Made by a program: the position numbers and the translations under genes
In this document: positions 45,768-54,975 of the stretch, piece by piece
Position numbering within the stretch: position 1 is the first letter of the stretch
How the letters are laid out: each line of letters begins with the position of its first letter
The notes under the pieces: model-generated
Seen by the model: only the letters and a program-made list of their open reading frames with translations
The model's database searches: none
Told to the model about the DNA's origin: nothing
Source of the DNA: Clostridiales bacterium
Lineage (GTDB): Bacteria > Bacillota > Clostridia > Christensenellales > CAG-138
Length of the DNA: 64,000 nt
NCBI GenBank assembly: GCA_024691085.1
Contig: JAILNX010000021.1
Location: 27,209 to 91,208, forward strand
Reading direction: 5' to 3'

Positions 45768-48755
45768 ATGTTCTGCGAAAAATGCGGCGCCCGCATAAGC
45801 GACGATTCCGTCTTCTGCGAAAACTGCGGCGCACCCGTTTCCGCCCCTGCGAAAGCACCGGCTCCCGCACCCAAAGCGGCGCCCGCTCCCGCGAAGGCTC
45901 CGGCGCCCGCTCCCAAAGCGGCCAAGAAGGAAAAACCCAAAAAGAAAAAGACCGGGCTCATCATTCTTCTCGCGGTCATCGGCGCGTTGGTCATCGGTCT
46001 CGGCGTCTGGGTCGCGACCATGTTCCCGCTCAAGGTCAGCGCCGACACGACCGCCGCCCTTACCACGACGACGGGCAACATGAAGAACTTCCCCGTCACG
46101 ATCAAGTCCAATCAGCCGATAGTCTCGGTGAAATACGCGGTCGATCCGGTCAAGCCCAAGGATCCCTCGACCTATACCGACGTCAAGCTCAAGCTCGGTA
46201 TCGGCTCGAGGAAAGCCGTCATCGACAAGCTTCCCGTCATCCCCGGCGAAAACGAGGTAAGGTTCTACGTCAAGACGCTCTTCGGCAAGGAATACACCGA
46301 GCTCATCGTCAAGTGGGATATCGGCTTTGTCTCCGCGCCGGAGGAAGCCGCCATGATCGAAGTCAAGGAGGGCGTGAAGCTCGTTTCGAACGAGCTTATC
46401 GTCATATTCTCCGACAGCGCCACGGATAAGGAGATCGAGACTCTCGTCGGCGAATACGAAGGCGAGGTCGTCGGCCGCATCTACGCTCTCGGCGAGTACC
46501 AGATAAGGTTTGCAAGCTCCGGCGAGGGCTATATCCAGCTTATGATGACCAGACTCATGGCCGAGACCATAGTCGACGAAGTGTACTACAACCTTTCCTA
46601 TGAGGAATACGGCGGGCTCTATCCCAACGATCCCGAGTACGACGACTGGAGCGTTTCGACCCCCGACGGCAACAACTGGGGACTTGAGGCGATCGACGCT
46701 CCCGGCGCGTGGGAATACAACGACCGCATCGGCATTACGAAGGTCGGCGTCATCGACACCTGGCTCCAGTACGACCATCCCGATCTCGGCATCCCCGCAC
46801 GTCACACCTACATACTTCCGACGGACGACTTCAAGACCATGAAGGACGTTCACGACTACGTTGACGAATTCGATCCCTCGAAGCTCGATGACAGCGATTA
46901 CTATTCCTACCTCGGCATGCGCGACCACGGCACCCACTGCACCGGCATAATCGGCGCAAAGGGCGACAACGACGAGGGCATTTCCGGCGTATACTGGAAC
47001 GCGGATATGTACTTCGCGACCTGGTGGTACCTTTACAAGAGCCCGTCCGGCCTCGACTCGTCGAGCACCTACGAGAGCATGATCTACAACATCACCCGTA
47101 TGGTATCCTCCGGCTGCCGTGTGATCAGCATGAGCGTCGGAAGCTCCTATCCCACCGAGCAGGACGAGTATGAGATCAGCGTCGCCAAGCGTTTCGAGCA
47201 GATGATAATCTCGCTTGAGAACGCGGGCTATGATTTCATCCTTATCAAGGCCGCGGGCAACGACAACGCCGACGCCTCTATGTACGCGCTGAACCGCATA
47301 ATGACCTACGGCGAGCACGCGAGGGAGCACGTCATAATCGTCGGTTCCGCCGAAGCGGGCTATTCCGTCGAGGACCGTCTCGAGGAGTGGGGCACCGAGA
47401 CCTATAAGTTCTACAACATGGCTCCCTATTCCAACTACGGCGATCTGATCGACGTCTGCGCTCCCGGCTCCGACATCCTGAGCACCATCGCGGGCAGCGA
47501 GTACGAGCCCATGTCCGGCACTTCCATGGCGACGCCCATGGTCGCCGGCGTAGCGGGCCTCGTCTACGGCGCGAATCCCGACCTGACCTATAAGGAGGTC
47601 AAGGCTATAATCAAGACCGCGCACAGGACCTATTGCGTGCGCGAGCTCGACGCCTACGTCCTCGTGAACGCGAGGCTCGCGGTCGAGATGGCTCTCGCGA
47701 AGACCGAGATCCCGCCCTATGAGGAGCCGCAGATAGGCTTCGTCACGGGTATCGTTCAGGACGCCTCGACGCTCGAGATAATCCCGAAGGCGGCGGTCCT
47801 CGCCACCAATAACGAGACCGGCGTCTCCTACGAGGCGCAGGTATTGAACGGTATGTACTCGCTCTCGCTCGATCCCGGCGTTTACACGATGGTCTTCGCT
47901 GCGCGCGGGTACGTCACCGAGACCGTCTATAAGGTCCAGATAACCGCGGGCACCGTGCAGTACAATATGCTGCTCAACATGATAAAGAAGAATACCGGTT
48001 CGACCGTCACGAAGGGCGTCGCCTCCGGCAGCATAATCGACGCGTTCGACGCAACTCCGATCGGCGGCGCGAAGATCTCCGTCTTCCGCGGCCTCAACAA
48101 CACCGCCGGCACGCCCGTTGCGACGACCACGGCCAACTCGTCCGGCGCGTACTCCGTTGAGCTTGAACCCGGCAACTACACGATCTACGCGTCCGCGGAC
48201 GGCTATATGAACGGCGCGGCGAACATCATCGTCGTTTCCGGCACGACGCGCGCTTCCCAGGACTGCACGCTCACTCCCGTTCTGAACGAGGGCGAGGTGA
48301 GAATAGTCCTCACCTGGGGCGACACTCCCGCCGACCTCGACTCCCACCTCATCGTGGACGGCCTCGACGAGTATGAGGAGCCCTACAGGATCTTCCACGT
48401 ATTCTGGAGGGAGAAGGTCTACGAAGACGAGGGCATCCGCTACATCAGGCTCGACGTCGACGACAGAGACGGCTACGGTCCCGAAACGACCTCGATCTAT
48501 TTCCCCGTTGAGGGAGCGACCTATTACTTCTTCGTCCACGACTACTCGAACTCCGCAAGCTCCTATTCGAACGGCCTTGCGATGTCCGGCGCTCAGGTCA
48601 AGGTCTACGTCGCCGGCAGGGAAGAGCCCTACGTGTTCAACGTACCGAATACCGACGGCACGCTGTGGCTGGTGTTCTGCATCCAGGACGGCGAGATCAT
48701 ACCCTTGAACGAGGTTAGCTACCACGAGTCCTCCAGAACCGTCGGCGAAGAATGA
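45768..48755 (+). CDS. Membrane-anchored S8 subtilase with zinc ribbon and carboxypeptidase-regulatory-like repeats
   Basis: 995 residues. A cytoplasmic zinc ribbon (CEKCGARISDDSVFCENCG) leads, through a Pro/Ala/Lys linker, to one membrane helix (about 63-86). Outside, a beta domain and a fervidolysin-like prodomain (LVSNELIVIFSDSATDKEIE) precede the subtilisin domain. Its catalytic Asp is in VGVIDTW (about 330), His in DHGTHCTGI (about 387), Asn in AAGND and Ser in SGTSMATPMVAG (about 585). Two repeats with GIVQDASTLEIIPKA and GSIIDAFDATPIGGAKISV patterns (carboxypeptidase-regulatory-like) and a DUF2135-like end (LTWGDTPADLDSHL) follow. ATG 45768 is spaced correctly from AGGAGG. Confidence 0.92.
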   Translation: MFCEKCGARISDDSVFCENCGAPVSAPAKAPAPAPKAAPAPAKAPAPAPKAAKKEKPKKKKTGLIILLAVIGALVIGLGVWVATMFPLKVSADTTAALTTTTGNMKNFPVTIKSNQPIVSVKYAVDPVKPKDPSTYTDVKLKLGIGSRKAVIDKLPVIPGENEVRFYVKTLFGKEYTELIVKWDIGFVSAPEEAAMIEVKEGVKLVSNELIVIFSDSATDKEIETLVGEYEGEVVGRIYALGEYQIRFASSGEGYIQLMMTRLMAETIVDEVYYNLSYEEYGGLYPNDPEYDDWSVSTPDGNNWGLEAIDAPGAWEYNDRIGITKVGVIDTWLQYDHPDLGIPARHTYILPTDDFKTMKDVHDYVDEFDPSKLDDSDYYSYLGMRDHGTHCTGIIGAKGDNDEGISGVYWNADMYFATWWYLYKSPSGLDSSSTYESMIYNITRMVSSGCRVISMSVGSSYPTEQDEYEISVAKRFEQMIISLENAGYDFILIKAAGNDNADASMYALNRIMTYGEHAREHVIIVGSAEAGYSVEDRLEEWGTETYKFYNMAPYSNYGDLIDVCAPGSDILSTIAGSEYEPMSGTSMATPMVAGVAGLVYGANPDLTYKEVKAIIKTAHRTYCVRELDAYVLVNARLAVEMALAKTEIPPYEEPQIGFVTGIVQDASTLEIIPKAAVLATNNETGVSYEAQVLNGMYSLSLDPGVYTMVFAARGYVTETVYKVQITAGTVQYNMLLNMIKKNTGSTVTKGVASGSIIDAFDATPIGGAKISVFRGLNNTAGTPVATTTANSSGAYSVELEPGNYTIYASADGYMNGAANIIVVSGTTRASQDCTLTPVLNEGEVRIVLTWGDTPADLDSHLIVDGLDEYEEPYRIFHVFWREKVYEDEGIRYIRLDVDDRDGYGPETTSIYFPVEGATYYFFVHDYSNSASSYSNGLAMSGAQVKVYVAGREEPYVFNVPNTDGTLWLVFCIQDGEIIPLNEVSYHESSRTVGEE

Positions 48756-48783
48756 TCAATTGAATACACCCGACCGAACGGCT

Positions 48784-48819
48784 GCCGGGGCGGAGTTTCC
48801 GCCCCGGCAAAGCTTTTCT
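48784..48819 (+). terminator. Terminator of the subtilase gene
   Basis: GCCGGGGCGGA (48784-48794), loop GTT, TCCGCCCCGGC (48798-48808), then AAAGCTTTTCTT. Confidence 0.75.
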
Positions 48820-48821
48820 TA

Positions 48822-48850
48822 TTGACAACGCGCCGCGCCGTGATTATAAT
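48822..48850 (+). promoter_or_regulatory. Consensus promoter of the transglutaminase-like gene
   Basis: TTGACA (48822-48827), 17 bases, TATAAT (48845-48850): a second perfect consensus promoter. Confidence 0.85.
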
Positions 48851-48891
48851 GTCTGCCGGGATCGAAAATACGTCATAAGAAGGCTATGTTT

Positions 48892-50004
48892 ATGAAGACA
48901 AAACCCAATGCGCTCACGGTAATACTGTTGGTCGTATGCATGCTCCTCGTTGTCTGCGTCGGAGGTCTTTCCGCGCTCACGATTAAGAACATGGAAGGGC
49001 TCGGAAAAGAGCTTAAGGCCGTCGGGGAGAAGACGGCCGAACTCGTCGAGAGGTTCGATAACGAAGAGGCGAAGAAGAAGGCCGAATCCGAACCCAGGGA
49101 AAACGACGTCTGCATCGCGGACGCGTATTACATAAGGGACACCTCCGCGATCTCCGATGCGTATAAGTCCGGCGACAGATCTGCCCTCGACGACCGTCAG
49201 AAGGAGACGCTCAAGATGGCGTCCGACGTGCTCGATAATATTATCGAACCGGGCATGACTCCGTACGAAAAGGAGCACGCGGTCTACGTATTTCTGACCA
49301 CCAGGCTCAAGCAGGACAAGGGTTCGCTCACCGTTATCCCCTCGTCGGGCGCGGACGCGGACAATCCCTACGGCGTTCTCAAGTATCATCAGGCGGTCTG
49401 CGTCGGCTACGCGACGACCTTCCGTCTGTTCATGCACATGCTCGATATCGACTGCATGGTCGTCCACAACACGAGCCTCTCGCATTCGTGGGATCTTATC
49501 AATCTCGACGGCGAGTGGTACCATACCGACTGCTATTTTGACACGACCGAGGGCGATCCCTCGTACAGGAACTTCAACCTCTCGGACGACGTTCTCGGCT
49601 ACGATCACGACTGGGACAGGAACTTCTTCCCGAAGGCGACGGGCGTGAAATACAATTACACCGTTAAGAACGCCGGTGAGGTAGACGAGATTATGGATAT
49701 CCCCTCGTTCGTGAAGGATAAGCTCGAATCCGGCGAAAGCTGCTTCTCGCTCCGCGTAAAGGGCGGCATCACGGAGGATCAGGAGCCCGTCGCGGCGTAT
49801 CTTACCGAGACGCTTGCGTCCGCGGTCAACTCGACCTCCGCAGGCTACTTCCAGTACTACTGGTGCTTAGATGCGAACGGCGATTACGTGCTGTGCATGT
49901 TCTACAGGTCTTACAACGAAGAACCTTCGCCCAGTATCCCGGATGATATCGCCGAAAGGATAAACGAGATCATAAACGAGCTCTTCGTGGACTGCAACTA
50001 TTGA
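48892..50004 (+). CDS. Membrane-anchored transglutaminase-like protein
   Basis: 370 residues. An N-terminal membrane anchor (ALTVILLVVCMLLVVCVGGL) and coiled coil precede a transglutaminase/protease-like core: Cys in HQAVCVGYATTFRLFMHML, His in SLSHSWDLINLDGEWYHTDCYFDTT with the following Asp. The order Cys-His-Asp is complete. A C-terminal domain of about 120 residues is unassigned. It faces outside and may act on cell-wall or surface proteins. ATG 48892 is eight bases from GAAGG; ATG 48886 is an alternative. Followed after 13 bases by a lipoprotein gene. Confidence 0.85.
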   Translation: MKTKPNALTVILLVVCMLLVVCVGGLSALTIKNMEGLGKELKAVGEKTAELVERFDNEEAKKKAESEPRENDVCIADAYYIRDTSAISDAYKSGDRSALDDRQKETLKMASDVLDNIIEPGMTPYEKEHAVYVFLTTRLKQDKGSLTVIPSSGADADNPYGVLKYHQAVCVGYATTFRLFMHMLDIDCMVVHNTSLSHSWDLINLDGEWYHTDCYFDTTEGDPSYRNFNLSDDVLGYDHDWDRNFFPKATGVKYNYTVKNAGEVDEIMDIPSFVKDKLESGESCFSLRVKGGITEDQEPVAAYLTETLASAVNSTSAGYFQYYWCLDANGDYVLCMFYRSYNEEPSPSIPDDIAERINEIINELFVDCNY

Positions 50005-50017
50005 CCGGGAGTAAAGC

Positions 50018-50539
50018 ATGAAAAGAACGGTTGCTTTTATACTGATACTCGCGCTGACGGTTTGGCTCGCGGGCTGCTTAAAGCCCTCTCCGGATCCCGA
50101 TCCTAACGGGGGAGAGAAAAAGCCCACGGTCAGCATGTTCGACCTTGCCGAGCGCATGCGTGAAACGATGCCCGACGGCAGCACTCTCGCCTATGCGTCG
50201 AAAAACGACGCGAACGCCGAGGACGAGTTTTCATTCGTGTCGGATATGGCGTTCGACAGGGTGGAGGACTTCTTCATCCTCTACGCGCCCGACGGAAATT
50301 CGAGCGCGGCGGAGATAGTGGTCATAGCGCTTTCCGATCCCTCGGACGCCGCGGAAGCAGAGGCTTCGCTCAAGAGGCACGTCGAAAAGAGGATAAACCT
50401 TTACTCGACGTACGCGCCGCAGTTCGTGCCGGAGCTCGAAAAAGCGGTGATATTCACGGAAGAACAGTACGCCGTGCTGATAATCGGCGGGGAAGGGAAC
50501 GCTCCCGAAACCGCGTTCAGAGAGTTTATCAAGAATTGA
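50018..50539 (+). CDS. DUF4358 lipoprotein
   Basis: 173 residues. Signal peptide with lipobox: MKRTVAFILILALTVWLAGC, Cys20 being lipidated. The mature part resembles DUF4358 (FSFVSDMAFDRVEDFFILYAPDG, AEIVVIALSDPSDAAEAEASLKRHVEKRI, EKAVIFTEEQYAVLIIGGEG). Anchored outside the cell; function unknown. In the transglutaminase transcription unit. Confidence 0.85.
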   Translation: MKRTVAFILILALTVWLAGCLKPSPDPDPNGGEKKPTVSMFDLAERMRETMPDGSTLAYASKNDANAEDEFSFVSDMAFDRVEDFFILYAPDGNSSAAEIVVIALSDPSDAAEAEASLKRHVEKRINLYSTYAPQFVPELEKAVIFTEEQYAVLIIGGEGNAPETAFREFIKN

Positions 50540-50548
50540 TCTTATAAA

Positions 50549-51874
50549 ATGAAAAGAAAGCCCAAAAAGAAGATAACGGAGGAAACCGCGCTCCCCGCCG
50601 AAACCGTGAGCTACGACAGCGAGTTTTACGGCAGGCTTCTTGAGTTTACCGTTTCTCTCGCGCACAAGCTCCAGGCCTGCGGAGCGGAGACCTACCGAGT
50701 CGAGGATACCATAAACCGCATCATCGAGGCGTACGGCGTAAAGAAGGTCGACGCCTTCGTCATTCCGAGCGCGATAATGGCAAGCCTCGATCCGGACGAC
50801 GGGCCCGCCATCACCAAGATCCGCCGCCTGAACGGCGGAGGCACAATGCTCGACGGAATAGAGAAGTATTCCGCGCTCTGCCGCCGCATCTGCGCCGAAA
50901 AGCCCGATATGAAAACGGCTGAGAGATGGCTCCGCGAGACGGAGGCAAGCGTCTGCAAATACAACGCTTTCATCTATTACCTCGCCTCGTTCCTCATCGG
51001 GCTCGGCTTCGGCTTCTTCTTCGGAGGTTCGTGGCTCGAGGCCGCCGCCGCGGGCGTATGCGGCACCGCGACCGGCGCGGTGCTTGCGTTCAGCGACCGC
51101 CTGCACGCGAACGCGTTCTTCAAATCGTTCCTGTGCAGCTTCATTCTCGCGTTCCTCGCGAACGCTCTTGCCGCGGTCGGCTTCGGCAAAAACGCCGATA
51201 TCGCGACGATCGGCGCGCTGATGATACTCGTTCCCGGGTTCCTATTTACCAACAGCTTAAGGGACGTAATTTACGGCGACACCATGAGCGGCGTCAACCG
51301 CCTTGTCCAGGTGCTGATAATCGCTGTCGCCCTCGTTATAGGAACGAGCGCCGCGGTCTACGTCGCAAGGATGATATTCCCGAATCTCGTCAACGGCCTT
51401 TTGCCCATCGACCATCCGCTCTGGTTCCAGTGCGTGGCGGGGCTCATCGGCACCCTCGGCTTCGGGCTCATGTTCAATATGCACGGGCACGGGATACCGT
51501 TTGCACTTCTCGGAAGCGTCATCTCGTGGCTCGTCTGCTCCCTGCTCATGAGGGCGGGCGTGCCGGAACCCGCGTGCTATCTCATCGCCGCCGCGGCGTC
51601 TTCGTTCTATGCCGAGATCATGGCAAGGATACGCAAGTTCCCCGCTACGAGCTATCTCCTGTGCGCGCTGGTGCCGCTTATCCCCGGCGCAGGCATCTAC
51701 TACACGACCGATTACATAAGGCGCGGCATGACGTTCGAGGCCTATCAGAAGGGCCTTGCCACCGCCTATATCGCCGGCGCCATGGCGATCGGCGTGCTCC
51801 TCGTATCCACCGGCTTCCGCATGTGGACGGTCTGGAAGAATCACAGGCGCCACAAGAACGAAAAAAGGCGGTAA
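50549..51874 (+). CDS. ThrE-like threonine/serine exporter (fused two-domain form)
   Basis: 441 residues joining both parts that some bacteria encode separately (DUF1212/ThrE and DUF3815). A cytoplasmic N-terminal domain has LEFTVSLAHKLQACGAETYRVEDTINRI and a middle ITKIRRLNGGGTMLDGIEKYSALCRRI. About ten membrane helices follow, with LMILVPGFLFTNSLRDVIYGDTMSGVNRL near 225 and CALVPLIPGAGIYYTTDYI near 375. Likely exports Thr/Ser or another small acid. It starts 9 bases after the lipoprotein and the acyltransferase starts one base after its stop. Confidence 0.9.
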   Translation: MKRKPKKKITEETALPAETVSYDSEFYGRLLEFTVSLAHKLQACGAETYRVEDTINRIIEAYGVKKVDAFVIPSAIMASLDPDDGPAITKIRRLNGGGTMLDGIEKYSALCRRICAEKPDMKTAERWLRETEASVCKYNAFIYYLASFLIGLGFGFFFGGSWLEAAAAGVCGTATGAVLAFSDRLHANAFFKSFLCSFILAFLANALAAVGFGKNADIATIGALMILVPGFLFTNSLRDVIYGDTMSGVNRLVQVLIIAVALVIGTSAAVYVARMIFPNLVNGLLPIDHPLWFQCVAGLIGTLGFGLMFNMHGHGIPFALLGSVISWLVCSLLMRAGVPEPACYLIAAAASSFYAEIMARIRKFPATSYLLCALVPLIPGAGIYYTTDYIRRGMTFEAYQKGLATAYIAGAMAIGVLLVSTGFRMWTVWKNHRRHKNEKRR

Positions 51875-51875
51875 T

Positions 51876-53147
51876 ATGAAGGAAAGCTTTGAAAGATTCG
51901 ATATGTTAAAGCCTCCCGTGAGGACGAAATGGTATCTTCACCCCGTGACGATACTCATATCCCTCCCCGAGGTCATCGCGCACCGCATGAAGCTTAAAAA
52001 GAACGGGACGGAAGGCCTGAAACCTCCCTATATCCTGCTCTGCAACCACAACGCTTTCTTCGATTTCAAGGCGGCGACCAAGGCGATATGGCCCGCGAGA
52101 GCCAATTATGTCGTCGCGATCGACGGCTTTATCGGCAGGGAGAAGCTTTTAAGGGACGTCGGCTGCATCTGCAAGCGCAAGTTCACGAACGATATTACCC
52201 TCGTCCGCCAGCTTAAAAGGACGATAACGAACGGCGACGTCGCCGTCATCTATCCCGAGGCGCGCTATTCGCTCTGCGGAACTACGGCGGTCCTGCCGAG
52301 ATCGCTCGGCAAGATGTGCAAGCTGTTCGGCGTTCCCGTCGTCACCTTCATCTGTCACGGGCATCACGTCAACTCGCCCTTCTGGAACCTTCATTCAAGA
52401 AAGGTCAAACCCACCGAGGCGGAGATGACGCTCCTGTTCACACCCGAGGAGCTTAAAACCCTCTCCGTCGACGAGATCAACGAAAAACTCGTCGGGGCGT
52501 TCCAATACGACGACTTCGCGTGGCAGAAGGAGCGCGGCATCAAAACGCCTTATAAAAAGCGCGCGGAGGGGCTCCACAAGGTGCTCTACCAGTGCCCCGC
52601 GTGCGGCGCGGAGTTCAAAATGCGCTCCGAGGGCACGGAGCTTTACTGCTCCGCCTGCGGGAAGCGCTGGGAGATGACCGAGCTCGGCGAGATTAAAGCT
52701 AAAGAGGGCGAGACGGAGTTTTCGCATATCCCCGACTGGTACGAGTGGGAAAGGGCGAACGTGAGGCTTGAGGTCGAAAACGGGACGTATTCCTCGGGCG
52801 AGCTTACCGTCACGGTCGATTCGCTCCCGAACGCGAAGAGGTTCGTTCGCCTTGGCAAGGGCACGATGATCCACGACATGAACGGCTTCCGCGTGGAGGG
52901 GACCGACACAGACGGCGATCCGTTCCTTATGGAGAAGCCCGTTCCGTCGCTCTATTCCTGCCATATCGAATACGATTATCTCGGCAAGCACGGCGACTGC
53001 GTCGACCTCAATACGCTTGAGGATACATGGTATATCTATCCCGAGGGAAGGGATTTCTCCGTGACGAAGATGGCGCTCGCGACCGAGGAGCTCTACTTCG
53101 ACCACATGCGCCGCGAAGGCAAGCCCTGCCCCAAAGGGCTCGCGTAA
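51876..53147 (+). CDS. PlsC-type acyltransferase fused to a zinc ribbon
   Basis: 423 residues. N-terminal acyltransferase with LLCNHNAFFDFKAA (N-H-x4-D) near 52 and AVIYPEARYSLCGTT (P-E-x-R-x-S) near 125. A rubredoxin-like zinc ribbon, YQCPACGAEFKMRSEGTELYCSACGKRW, lies near 238-265. The last 150 residues form a beta-rich domain with RFVRLGKGTMIHDMNGFRVEG and ELYFDHMRREGKPC. It would acylate a glycerol-phosphate or similar lipid; the zinc ribbon may bind a partner. The upstream frame to 51756 overlaps thrE and is not used; ATG 51876 fits. Confidence 0.82.
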   Translation: MKESFERFDMLKPPVRTKWYLHPVTILISLPEVIAHRMKLKKNGTEGLKPPYILLCNHNAFFDFKAATKAIWPARANYVVAIDGFIGREKLLRDVGCICKRKFTNDITLVRQLKRTITNGDVAVIYPEARYSLCGTTAVLPRSLGKMCKLFGVPVVTFICHGHHVNSPFWNLHSRKVKPTEAEMTLLFTPEELKTLSVDEINEKLVGAFQYDDFAWQKERGIKTPYKKRAEGLHKVLYQCPACGAEFKMRSEGTELYCSACGKRWEMTELGEIKAKEGETEFSHIPDWYEWERANVRLEVENGTYSSGELTVTVDSLPNAKRFVRLGKGTMIHDMNGFRVEGTDTDGDPFLMEKPVPSLYSCHIEYDYLGKHGDCVDLNTLEDTWYIYPEGRDFSVTKMALATEELYFDHMRREGKPCPKGLA

Positions 53148-53151
53148 GAAA

Positions 53152-53181
53152 AACAAAGGATCCCGAAAGGGATCCTTTGTT
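53152..53181. terminator. Bidirectional terminator
   Basis: AACAAAGGATCCC (53152-53164), loop GAAA, GGGATCCTTTGTT (53169-53181). Confidence 0.88.
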
Positions 53182-53193
53182 GCGTGCAAATTC

Positions 53194-53943
53194 TTATTTC
53201 ACCGCTCTTGTGGCAATAAAGCTCGGCACGTTCAGCTCGTGAAGCTTTCCCTCGCCGTTCGTGTCTTCGTAAAGGTCGGTCAGGCGAAAGCCGGCTTTCA
53301 GCTGCCCGCCTATCTGCTCCTCAAGCGTGTGCGAGAACTGCACGCCGCCGTCAAACTCGTTAAGCTGCCTCATGTATTCGGGATTCTCCAGGGGGTCGAA
53401 CGGCAGCCTGTTCACGACCTTTGTTTCATCGTCGTCGGCGAAGAGGTAGTTTATGCCGTTGTCCATGCCCGCGATGAGCAGTCCGCCGGGCTTCAGGATG
53501 CGGTAACACTCGCGCCAGACGGGCTCGACCTCCTTGATATAACAGTTGGAAACGGGATGGAATATGACGTCGAAGGTTCCGTTCGAGAACGGCAGGGGCT
53601 TCGTCATGTCCGCGCGGACGATATTGATGAAGTACCCCTCGCGCTCGGCGACTTCGCGTTCGGACTTGAGCTGCTCCCCGGAATAATCGAGCACGGTGCA
53701 GTCTGCCCCGAGCGCGGCGAATATCGGCATCTGCTGACCGCCGCCCGAGGCAAGGCCGAGGAGCTTTTTGCCGTAAAGGTCCCCGAACCACTCATGCGGG
53801 ACGAACTTCACGGGCGTCAGCTTCACGTCCCATACGCCCGCCTTCGCGGCGAGGTATTCCTCGTGCCCAATGGGCTTTCCCCATTCCCAGCCTTCCTTCA
53901 CCCACCTGTCGATGACGGAAGAATTATAATCCCGGTAATTCAT
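53194..53943 (-). CDS. Class I SAM-dependent methyltransferase
   Basis: 249 residues. The SAM site reads KKLLGLASGGGQQMPIFAALGADCTVLDYSGEQL (G-x-G-x-G-like with A-S-G-G-G-Q-Q), then INIVRADMTKPLPFSNGTFDVIFHPVSNCYI and ECYRILKPGGLLIAGMDNG. This A-S-G-G-G-Q-Q form is common in Firmicutes methyltransferases of unknown substrate. ATG 53943 has AAGGAGGAGG upstream, better than the codon at 53979 which overlaps the DUF3021 stop. Confidence 0.88.
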   Translation of the reverse strand: MNYRDYNSSVIDRWVKEGWEWGKPIGHEEYLAAKAGVWDVKLTPVKFVPHEWFGDLYGKKLLGLASGGGQQMPIFAALGADCTVLDYSGEQLKSEREVAEREGYFINIVRADMTKPLPFSNGTFDVIFHPVSNCYIKEVEPVWRECYRILKPGGLLIAGMDNGINYLFADDDETKVVNRLPFDPLENPEYMRQLNEFDGGVQFSHTLEEQIGGQLKAGFRLTDLYEDTNGEGKLHELNVPSFIATRAVK

Positions 53944-53975
53944 AAGCCTCCTCCTTGGGGCAGCCCGATACGCGG

Positions 53976-54395
53976 TCACTCTTTGTCCTTAAGACGCTCG
54001 TTCATCTGCTTCGCGTCGCGGCGGATCCTCACGCAGCTGAGCGCCCAAAGCAGGAACGCGACGGCGATCTGACCTCCGGCGATCAAAAGGCAGACCTTCC
54101 ACCCGCGGGAGAAGTCGATCCAGCCGACGGCGATAGAGGTCGCCAGCATAATGACTGTGCCCGTGCCCATGTGGATGAGCACCTTGAGTCCCGTGGGCAG
54201 CTCGGTCGCGTAGATGAGGGAGGGGATGCCGAATCCGACTCCGATGACGGCGGTCGCGAGGCAGCTTACCGCCACGCCCAGGCCGCTCCCGAAGCTCTCA
54301 TCGGGATGATTAAGGCCGATGACCGCGCAGGTAATAAGGAAAACAACAGCGGCAAGAACAAGGCCTTCCCAGGCTGCTCTTATAACTTTCTTCAT
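53976..54395 (-). CDS. DUF3021 family membrane protein
   Basis: 139 residues, four membrane helices (GLVLAAVVFLITCAVIGL, LGVAVSCLATAVIGVGFGI, VLIHMGTGTVIMLATSIAVGWI, CLLIAGGQIAVAFLLWAL) and a basic tail. DUF3021 proteins are usually encoded next to a LytTR regulator, as here, and are thought to be its membrane partner. Confidence 0.85.
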   Translation of the reverse strand: MKKVIRAAWEGLVLAAVVFLITCAVIGLNHPDESFGSGLGVAVSCLATAVIGVGFGIPSLIYATELPTGLKVLIHMGTGTVIMLATSIAVGWIDFSRGWKVCLLIAGGQIAVAFLLWALSCVRIRRDAKQMNERLKDKE

Positions 54396-54410
54396 GGTAA
54401 CGCTCCTTTC

Positions 54411-54839
54411 TCACATGCCGAGATATTTCTTCATCTCGGGCAGATATTTTCTTGAAATAGATTCGTTCAGACCGTTCTTCAAAACAACGCGCAGGGCTCC
54501 GGAAAACATGGGCTCAAAGCACTTGATCTCCTCGAGGTTTATCACGCAGAACTTCGAGATGCGCATGAAGCCGGAAAGCGATTCGAAATCGCGCAGCGGC
54601 TTTGCCGAATCATAGGCCGCTTTTTCGGTGTAAAGACGGGTGCGCCCGTCCTCGGCGCGGATCATGAACAGATCCTTTCGCTTCAATACGACTATACGGC
54701 CGTTGTCGTACGCCGTGATGACGTCGGATCCGCGCCTTAAAAGATCCGCCGCGGCGAGGACCGACTCGTCGACCTCCCTGCAGCAGATCACGGCGCAGGT
54801 CTCGCCGAACTCGGCCGACTGTTTGATCTCAACTTTCAT
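54411..54839 (-). CDS. LytTR-domain transcription regulator
   Basis: 142 residues. The C-terminal LytTR DNA-binding domain spans about 50-142: ITAYDNGRIVVLKRKDLFMIRAEDGRTRLYTEKAAYDS, LRDFESLSGFMRISKFCVINLEEIKCFEPMFSGALRVVLKNG and SRKYLPEMKKYLGM. There is no receiver domain, so it belongs to the small LytTR group paired with DUF3021. ATG 54839 has AAAGGAGG upstream. It probably controls its own pair. Confidence 0.9.
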   Translation of the reverse strand: MKVEIKQSAEFGETCAVICCREVDESVLAAADLLRRGSDVITAYDNGRIVVLKRKDLFMIRAEDGRTRLYTEKAAYDSAKPLRDFESLSGFMRISKFCVINLEEIKCFEPMFSGALRVVLKNGLNESISRKYLPEMKKYLGM

Positions 54840-54975
54840 AATTGCCTCCTTTCGACGGGGAAAGCATACCATAACGGACCCGCGCTGTCATCGGTTTCGC
54901 CCCAAGAGGCGGAAATCGGCGGGTGAAATACATAAACGCGGCGATGAAAAACACGCGCGGCCTGTTCAAAAAAGC

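Noticed and set aside
45753-48725. Minus-strand frame of 990 codons opposite the subtilase
   Set aside because: Its length comes from codon bias of the real gene; no domain is recognisable and the plus strand carries a full catalytic set.
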